Assembly: GCA_021790075.1 (NCBI GenBank)
Contig: JAJYIN010000078.1
Span: 1-8,917, forward strand
Length of the DNA: 8,917 bases
Reading direction: 5' to 3'
DNA from: Actinomycetes bacterium
GTDB lineage: Bacteria > Actinomycetota > Thermoleophilia > BMS3ABIN01
Below, one piece after another: positions 1-4,799 of the stretch (the stretch's first letter is position 1; each line of letters begins with the position of its first letter). The notes beneath the pieces were generated by a model. The model was not told where the DNA came from. It saw only the letters and a program-made list of their open reading frames with translations, and made no database searches. The translations under genes and the position numbers were made by a program.

Positions 1-4
1 CTGC

Positions 5-10
5 TAGAAT
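5..10 (+). promoter_or_regulatory. Probable -10 element of a leaderless hisIE promoter
   Basis: TAGAAT matches the sigma-70 -10 consensus TATAAT at five of six positions. Six bases (11-16) separate it from the GTG at 17, so transcription would be expected to begin at or next to the start codon. No purine-rich ribosome binding site lies between them. The TAG at 5-7 is also an in-frame stop, so hisIE cannot start further upstream. The -35 region would lie before the window. This arrangement is typical of leaderless mRNAs in Actinomycetota. The assignment is inference from spacing and motif. Confidence 0.55.
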
Positions 11-16
11 CTGGGC

Positions 17-646
17 GTGTCCGAACCCATTTCCACAGACGCCCTTACCTTCGACGAACGGGGACTGATCCCGGCGGTCGTGCAGGACTGGCAGACCGGC
101 GAAGTCCTGATGATGGCCTACATGAACGGTGAGTCGCTTCAAAAGACGGTCGAGTCCGGCCGCACCTGGTTCTGGAGCCGTTCCCGCCAGCAGCTCTGGA
201 ACAAAGGTGAGACGAGCGGCCACTTCCAGTTTGTCAAGTCCATCCGCTACGACTGCGACCTCGACACCATCCTGATCCTGGCGGAGCAGCGTGGTTATGC
301 CTGCCATACCGGCGAGCACACCTGCTTCCACCGGTCGCTGGACGGCGCGCCGCTTAAGCCGGCCGTCTACGAGGCCCTGGAGCGGCTCTACGAGCTGATC
401 GAGGAGCGCCGGCGGCTGATGCCGCCCGGCTCGTACACGACCAGCCTGTTTGAAAAAGGCACCGACGCCATCCTGAAGAAAGTAGGGGAGGAGTCCTCGG
501 AGTTGATTGTTGCCGCCAAGGGTGGTGAAAAGGAAGAAATCGTTTACGAGGCTGCCGATCTGTTCTATCATGTGAATGTGCTGTTGGCCCACGCCGACGT
601 TTCCCTGACCGATGTCTACGAGGAGTTGCTGCGGCGATGGAAGTAA
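17..646 (+). CDS. hisIE: Bifunctional phosphoribosyl-AMP cyclohydrolase / phosphoribosyl-ATP pyrophosphatase (HisIE)
   Basis: This cytoplasmic enzyme catalyses steps 2 and 3 of histidine synthesis: hydrolysis of PR-ATP to PR-AMP (HisE part) and opening of the adenine ring (HisI part). The HisI domain covers about residues 10-112. It carries the MMAYMN stretch (32-37), the WFWSRSR motif (51-57), the metal-binding DCDLD (79-83), and Cys80, Cys96 and Cys103, which match the family's zinc cysteines. The HisE domain covers about 120-207, with the acidic KVGEESSE helix (155-162) and YEAADLFYH (177-185), whose Glu and Asp residues bind magnesium in the MazG-like fold. The length of 209 aa is normal for a fused HisIE. 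The GTG at 17 is the only reasonable start because an in-frame TAG lies at 5-7. The 3' end overlaps trpE by 10 nt, so the two are probably cotranscribed. The fusion differs from the separate hisI and hisE of mycobacteria. Confidence 0.95.
   Translation: MSEPISTDALTFDERGLIPAVVQDWQTGEVLMMAYMNGESLQKTVESGRTWFWSRSRQQLWNKGETSGHFQFVKSIRYDCDLDTILILAEQRGYACHTGEHTCFHRSLDGAPLKPAVYEALERLYELIEERRRLMPPGSYTTSLFEKGTDAILKKVGEESSELIVAAKGGEKEEIVYEAADLFYHVNVLLAHADVSLTDVYEELLRRWK
621..625 (+). promoter_or_regulatory. Ribosome binding site for trpE inside hisIE
   Basis: AGGAG lies 11 nt before the ATG at 637, within the last codons of hisIE. It supports the overlapping start of trpE and suggests that TrpE translation is coupled to that of HisIE. 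Confidence 0.55.
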
Positions 647-2160
647 CCGGCGCCGGCGCCGGGCTGGCGGGTCTCGAGATCCATCCCTCCCTTGATGAAG
701 TCCGCGCGCTGGGCAAGGAATACAACCTCATCCCCGTTTATCACAGTTTCATCTCCGACCTGGAGACGCCGGTTTCCGCTTTCCTGAAGCTGGGCGCCCG
801 CGAGAACTGCTTCCTGCTGGAGAGCGCTGAGCAGGGCGAGCGCATCGGCCGCTATTCGTTCCTGGGGCGTGACCCGCGGGCGGTTGTCAGTTACCGCGGC
901 GGCGTCCTGTACGTCAGTGAGAACGGCGCCGTCAGCGAGACGGCCATCGACGACCCCTTCGACGGGATAGAAACCTTCATGGCCCGTTACCGGGCGCCGG
1001 AGCTGGAGGAGCTGCCGCCTTTCATCGGCGGGGCGGTGGGGCTGTTCGGCTATGATTTAGTGCGCCGGGTGGAGGAGTTGCCGGCGGCCGGGCCCGACCC
1101 CCTGGATCTTCCGGACATGGCGTTCCTGGTGACGGATTCCATTGTCGTTTTCGATCATCTGAAACATACGATCCTGCTGCTGGCCAATGTGCTCGTTGAC
1201 AAGGATACCGACATCGAGCAGGCCTACCAGGCCGCCTGCGACCGGGTGCGGGAGCTCAAGCGGCTCCTGGACCGGCCGCTGCCGGCGCCGGCCGCGCACG
1301 CGCGCCCGCCGCTGGCGGAGCCCGTCTCCAACTTCCGGCGCCAGGACTTTGAAGCGGCAGTGGAGCGGGTGAAGGAATACATCCTGGCCGGCGACGCCTT
1401 CCAGGTGGTGCCTTCCCAGCGCTTCCAGGTCGATGTCGACGTGTCGGCGTTCGGCATCTACCGGGGGCTGCGCACGGTTAATCCTTCTCCATACATGTAC
1501 TATATCGCCTTCGAGGATTTCGCCTTGGTGGGTTCGTCCCCGGAGCCGCTGGTCAAGGTCAGCCGCGGCTGGGTGGAAACGCGCCCCATCGCCGGCACCC
1601 GCCCCCGGGGCGCCACGCCGGAGGAGGACAAGCGTCTCGCCGAGGACCTGCTGGCGGACGCGAAGGAGCTGGCCGAGCACATCATGCTGGTGGACCTGGG
1701 GCGCAACGACCTTGGCCGCGTCTGCGAGCCGGGCACCGTGGAAGTGGTTGACCTGATGCGGATCGAGTATTATTCGCACGTGATGCACATCGTCTCGGTG
1801 GTGGTGGGCCGGCTGCGGCAGGGGCTCAAGCCCACCGACGCGCTCAAGGCGGCCTTTCCGGCGGGAACGGTCTCCGGCGCCCCCAAGATTCGCGCCATGG
1901 AGATCATCAACGGGCTGGAGCCGGTGAAACGGGGCTCGTACGCCGGCGCCATCGGCTACCTCAGCTTCAAGCGCGGCGAGCTGGATACCTGCATCTGCAT
2001 CCGCACCATCGTGGTCAAGGACGGCGCCGCCTACGTGCAGGCGGGCGGCGGCGTCGTCGCCGACTCGGTGCCGGAACGCGAATACGAGGAGACGCGGAAC
2101 AAGGCCCGGGCGCTGTTCGCCGCCATCGGCCTGGCCCAGGCCCAGAAGGAGTGGGAATAA
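637..2160 (+). CDS. trpE: Anthranilate synthase component I (TrpE)
   Basis: This is the large subunit of anthranilate synthase. It converts chorismate to anthranilate using ammonia supplied by TrpG, the first committed step of tryptophan synthesis. The N-terminal domain (about 17-215) contains LLES (60-63), which belongs to the tryptophan feedback pocket, followed by RIGRYSFLG (69-77). The chorismate-binding domain (about 233-497) has NPSPYMYY (282-289, also part of the feedback site), PIAGTRPRG (317-325), the EHIMLVDLGRND block with His348 (347-358), GTVSGAPK (410-417) and GGGVVADS (470-477). At 507 aa it is a normal TrpE length. The feedback residues look intact, so allosteric control by tryptophan is expected. 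The first ~13 residues are Gly/Ala-rich and not family-typical, but the ATG at 637 has a ribosome binding site. Because the gene starts inside hisIE, there is no room for a trp leader peptide or attenuator directly upstream. A salicylate or aminodeoxychorismate synthase is less likely given the trpG-D-C neighbours. Confidence 0.96.
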   Translation: MEVTGAGAGLAGLEIHPSLDEVRALGKEYNLIPVYHSFISDLETPVSAFLKLGARENCFLLESAEQGERIGRYSFLGRDPRAVVSYRGGVLYVSENGAVSETAIDDPFDGIETFMARYRAPELEELPPFIGGAVGLFGYDLVRRVEELPAAGPDPLDLPDMAFLVTDSIVVFDHLKHTILLLANVLVDKDTDIEQAYQAACDRVRELKRLLDRPLPAPAAHARPPLAEPVSNFRRQDFEAAVERVKEYILAGDAFQVVPSQRFQVDVDVSAFGIYRGLRTVNPSPYMYYIAFEDFALVGSSPEPLVKVSRGWVETRPIAGTRPRGATPEEDKRLAEDLLADAKELAEHIMLVDLGRNDLGRVCEPGTVEVVDLMRIEYYSHVMHIVSVVVGRLRQGLKPTDALKAAFPAGTVSGAPKIRAMEIINGLEPVKRGSYAGAIGYLSFKRGELDTCICIRTIVVKDGAAYVQAGGGVVADSVPEREYEETRNKARALFAAIGLAQAQKEWE

Positions 2161-2739
2161 GTGACGCCGCGCGTGCTCATCGTTGACAATTATGATTCTT
2201 TCACGTATAACCTGGTCCAGTTCCTGGGCGAGATCGGGGCCGGCGTCGAGGTGTTCCGCAACGACCGCATCACCTGCGCCCAGATCGGCGAGCGGCAGCC
2301 CAGCCACATCGTCATCTCGCCGGGTCCCTGCACGCCCAACGAGGCCGGCATCTCGATGGAGGTCGTCAGCACCTTTGGCGGCAGGATACCGCTTTTGGGA
2401 GTCTGCCTGGGGCACCAGTCGATCGGCCAGGTCTTCGGAGGCTCGATCGAGCGGGGCGCCGCGCCGGTGCATGGCAAGACGTCACCGGTTTTCCATGACG
2501 GGCGCACCATCTTCGCCGGGATCGAAAGCCCGTTCACGGCCACGCGTTACCATTCGCTGGTCGTGGCCGAGCCCATCCCTGAAGTGCTGGAGCGCAGCGC
2601 CTGGACCGGGGACGGCGTGGTGATGGGGGTCAGGCACCGGACGCTGCCGGCGCTGGAAGGGGTACAGTTCCATCCGGAAAGCATCCTCACGGCTCCGGGA
2701 AAGGAGATTTTGAGGAACTTCCTGGGGATGGGGATATAA
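2161..2739 (+). CDS. trpG: Anthranilate synthase component II, glutamine amidotransferase (TrpG)
   Basis: This class I glutamine amidotransferase hydrolyses glutamine and channels ammonia to TrpE. The catalytic triad is visible: Cys82 in GVCLGHQ (80-86), with His171 and Glu173 in QFHPES (169-174). The oxyanion loop SPGPCTPNEAG (53-63) and the opening VDNYDSFTYNLVQ (8-20) are typical of TrpG/PabA proteins. At 192 aa it is a complete stand-alone subunit without a fused TrpD. The GTG start follows the trpE stop with no gap, and AAGGAG (2146-2151) lies 9 nt upstream, which suits coupled equimolar synthesis of the two subunits. Such proteins can also serve aminodeoxychorismate synthase for folate, so a dual TrpG/PabA role is possible if the genome has no other pabA. 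Confidence 0.95.
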   Translation: MTPRVLIVDNYDSFTYNLVQFLGEIGAGVEVFRNDRITCAQIGERQPSHIVISPGPCTPNEAGISMEVVSTFGGRIPLLGVCLGHQSIGQVFGGSIERGAAPVHGKTSPVFHDGRTIFAGIESPFTATRYHSLVVAEPIPEVLERSAWTGDGVVMGVRHRTLPALEGVQFHPESILTAPGKEILRNFLGMGI

Positions 2740-2741
2740 GG

Positions 2742-3773
2742 ATGCCCAACGAGATCCTGACATACGCGATTGACCGCCTGGCTTCGGGCTACGACCTCAC
2801 TGAGGCCGAGTCCGGGTCGGTGCTGGAGCAGATCATGTCCGGCAACGTCAGCGAGGTGCAGACGGCGGCGTTCCTGGTGGCGCTGCGCACCAAGGGGGAG
2901 ACCGTAGAGGAGATCGCCGGGCTGGCCCGGACCATGCGCCGCTTTTCCACGCGGGTTGACGTTTCCGGTATAAGCGTGGTGGATACCTGTGGCACGGGCG
3001 GCGATAAATCCCATACGTTCAACATCTCTACCACTGCCGCTTTCGTGGTGGCGGGCGCCGAAGCGCAGGTGGCCAAACATGGCAACCGCAGCGCCACCAG
3101 CCAGTGCGGCAGCGCCGATGTACTGGAAGCGCTGGGCGCCAACCTGGAGCTGGCTCCCGAAGCTGTGGCGCGGAGCATCCGGGAGGTGGGCATTGGCTTC
3201 ATGTTCGCCCCCCTGCATCACCAGGCGATGAAACACGTGATTCCCGTGCGCAAGGAGCTGGGCGTGCGGACCATCTTCAATTTTCTCGGTCCCCTGACCA
3301 ATCCGGCCGGGGCGGAGTACCAGCTCATCGGCGTCTCGGACCGGTCCTACCTGGAGCCGATGGCGGCGGCGCTGGAGATGCTGGGCTGCAGGCACGGCCT
3401 GGTCGTGCATGGGCATGACGGCCTGGACGAGATCTCGATTGCCGGGCCCACCGATGTGGCGGAGGTCGGCCCCGGAGGCGTCAAGGTCTACAGCGTCAAG
3501 CCGGAAGACTTTGGTTTTGAGAGGGCCGCCGGTCCCGCGCTGCTCAAAGGCGGCGATTCCCGTGAGAACGCTGACATCCTGAGGAGCATCCTGGACGGCG
3601 AGACCGGTGTCAGGCGGGAGATAGTGCTGATGAACGCCGGCGCCGCCCTCTATGCCGCCGGCGCGGCGGATTCCATCGCCGCCGGCGTCAGGCAGGCCGC
3701 CGATAGCATCGACCGCGGCGCCGCGCGCCAAAAGCTGGATGCCTACCTGGCCGCCACCCGGTCTGATTTCTGA
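2742..3773 (+). CDS. trpD: Anthranilate phosphoribosyltransferase (TrpD)
   Basis: TrpD transfers phosphoribose from PRPP to anthranilate. The small helical N-terminal domain (about 1-70) is followed by the nucleoside phosphorylase-like fold. The PRPP and pyrophosphate-binding DTCGTGGDKSHTFNIST motif is at 81-97. KHGNRSATSQCGSADVLEALG spans 112-132 and provides anthranilate- and phosphate-binding residues. FNFLGPLTNPA is at 179-189, the metal-binding HGHDGLDE at 223-230 and NAGAALY at 298-304. At 343 aa it is full length for the family. The ATG lies 2 nt after the trpG stop, behind a G-rich stretch that can act as the ribosome binding site. No key residue appears to be missing. Confidence 0.96.
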   Translation: MPNEILTYAIDRLASGYDLTEAESGSVLEQIMSGNVSEVQTAAFLVALRTKGETVEEIAGLARTMRRFSTRVDVSGISVVDTCGTGGDKSHTFNISTTAAFVVAGAEAQVAKHGNRSATSQCGSADVLEALGANLELAPEAVARSIREVGIGFMFAPLHHQAMKHVIPVRKELGVRTIFNFLGPLTNPAGAEYQLIGVSDRSYLEPMAAALEMLGCRHGLVVHGHDGLDEISIAGPTDVAEVGPGGVKVYSVKPEDFGFERAAGPALLKGGDSRENADILRSILDGETGVRREIVLMNAGAALYAAGAADSIAAGVRQAADSIDRGAARQKLDAYLAATRSDF

Positions 3774-3788
3774 ACGGCAGGCCCAGCC

Positions 3789-4592
3789 GTGCCGGAATTC
3801 CTCAGCCAGATTCTTGAAACGACCCGCCAGGACGTCGACCGGCGCCGGCAGCAGCGGTCCCTTCAGGACGTGATGAACGCCGCCGCCCGGCCTGCCGGAC
3901 AGTCGGGCGGGGCCCCCGCCGGTGAAAGCCGTTCCCTTCTCGAGGCGGTCAGGGAGCCCGGCATCTCCCTTATCGCCGAGTACAAACGGGCGTCACCTTC
4001 CAGGGGCGACATCCGCCCCGGCCTTGATGTTCAGGCGGCCGTGGCGGCCTACGAGGCGGCCGGCGCACGCGCCCTTTCCGTCCTCACGGAGGAACGCCAC
4101 TTCAAGGGCAGTCTCGAGGATTTGAGGAGAGCCCGGGCCGCCAGCAGCCTGCCGCTGCTCCGGAAGGATTTCATCATTGACCGCTACCAGATCTGGGAAG
4201 CGGCGGCAGCCGGAGCCGACGCCGTCCTCCTCATCGTCGCGGCCCTGCCTGCCGCGGAGCTGGCCGCTCTCATGGCGGAAGCCGGCCGGGCGGGAATGGA
4301 AACCCTGGTGGAGGTGCACGGCCGCAGCGAACTCGAAACGGCCCTCGAAGCCGGCGCGCCGCTCGTAGGGATCAACAACCGGAACCTGAAAACTTTCGAG
4401 GTCGATTTGGAAACTACGCTAAATCTGATAGAGTTTGTACCCCACGGGGTTTCCGTAGTCAGCGAGAGCGGTATCAGGTCCGCCGCAGATGTGTCCCGGT
4501 TGTCAGCAGCCGGAGTGCGGGCGGTGCTGGTTGGCGAAACGCTGATGCGAAGTCCGGATCCGGCGGCCAAAGTGAGGGAACTCATTTCCTGA
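3789..4592 (+). CDS. trpC: Indole-3-glycerol phosphate synthase (TrpC)
   Basis: This TIM-barrel enzyme decarboxylates and cyclises CdRP to indole-3-glycerol phosphate. The catalytic set is present: Glu64 and Lys66 in IAEYKRASPSRG (62-73), Lys126 in LLRKDFIID (123-131), Glu175 in LVEVH (173-177), the Asn residues of GINNRNL (194-200), and Glu226-Ser227 in VSESGI (224-229). At 267 aa it is a stand-alone TrpC, not fused to TrpF. An Ala/Gly/Pro-rich stretch (about 31-47) sits between the N-terminal helix and the barrel. The start is GTG, 15 nt after the trpD stop, with only a weak GCAGG upstream. It is the last gene of the biosynthetic block: trpF, trpB and trpA do not follow. In many Actinomycetota the TrpF reaction is carried out by the HisA homologue PriA, which could apply here. 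Confidence 0.95.
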   Translation: MPEFLSQILETTRQDVDRRRQQRSLQDVMNAAARPAGQSGGAPAGESRSLLEAVREPGISLIAEYKRASPSRGDIRPGLDVQAAVAAYEAAGARALSVLTEERHFKGSLEDLRRARAASSLPLLRKDFIIDRYQIWEAAAAGADAVLLIVAALPAAELAALMAEAGRAGMETLVEVHGRSELETALEAGAPLVGINNRNLKTFEVDLETTLNLIEFVPHGVSVVSESGIRSAADVSRLSAAGVRAVLVGETLMRSPDPAAKVRELIS

Positions 4593-4617
4593 CAGAGCTT
4601 AGCCGGCGGGTCTGGCC

Positions 4618-4647
4618 ATGACCGCGTACCGTTCTTTATGCTAGTAT
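4618..4647 (+). promoter_or_regulatory. Candidate sigma-70-like promoter for the pil cluster
   Basis: ATGACC (4618-4623) matches TTGACA at four positions, and TAGTAT (4642-4647) matches TATAAT at four positions, with an 18-nt spacer. Transcription would begin near 4654, leaving about 146 nt of 5' leader before pilM. Overlapping TATGCT hexamers at 4637 and 4645 are alternative -10 boxes without a good -35. The element lies where a new transcription unit would be expected. Confidence 0.4.
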
Positions 4648-4675
4648 GCTCAAGTTCTGGCCCAAGGCGGCCGTT

Positions 4676-4703
4676 AAGGAAGAAGCGTTCAACCTTCTTT
4701 TTT
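4676..4703 (+). terminator. Weak candidate intrinsic terminator after trpC
   Basis: AAGGAAGAAG (4676-4685) can pair with CTTCTTTTTT (4694-4703) around an 8-nt loop. The stem includes two G-U pairs and its 3' side is itself the T run, so the hairpin is weak and A/U-rich. It also lies downstream of the candidate pil promoter, so it could act as a leader attenuator, or it could be chance. Confidence 0.25.
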
Positions 4704-4799
4704 GTCCGGGCGGCTCCCGGTGTTAAAGGAAATAAGTGTGGAGCCGTCGAAACTTATCCCCAGCATTTGAGCCAGTTCTGCATGTCCGGACACTCATGA

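Larger units (their letters stand above)
4593..4799 (+). other. Intergenic region between the trp block and the pil block
   Basis: These 207 nt are visibly richer in A+T than the flanking genes. They hold a promoter-like pair, a weak hairpin ending in a run of six T, and a 53-codon open frame from an ATG at 4638 to a TGA at 4797-4799. That frame ends one base before the pilM ATG. It is rich in Arg, Lys, Ser and Cys, has no clear ribosome binding site and matches no family I know, so I do not call it a gene. A perfect 5-bp inverted repeat (CCGGG/CCCGG, 4706-4720) has no T run after it on either strand. Confidence 0.6.

Noticed and set aside
1057..2472. Long minus-strand open frame of 471 codons opposite trpE and trpG
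   Set aside because: It lies opposite two genes with full catalytic motifs. Its product is His/Arg/Asp/Leu-rich with no recognisable motif, as expected for the antisense of high-GC codons.
2547..3731. Minus-strand open frame of 394 codons opposite trpD
   Set aside because: It overlaps the whole of an intact trpD and shows no domain pattern; it is an antisense shadow of GC-rich codon use.
4706..4720. CCGGG/CCCGG hairpin as a terminator
   Set aside because: The T run lies before the hairpin on the + strand, and on the minus strand it would read as A residues after it, so neither strand has a terminator arrangement.
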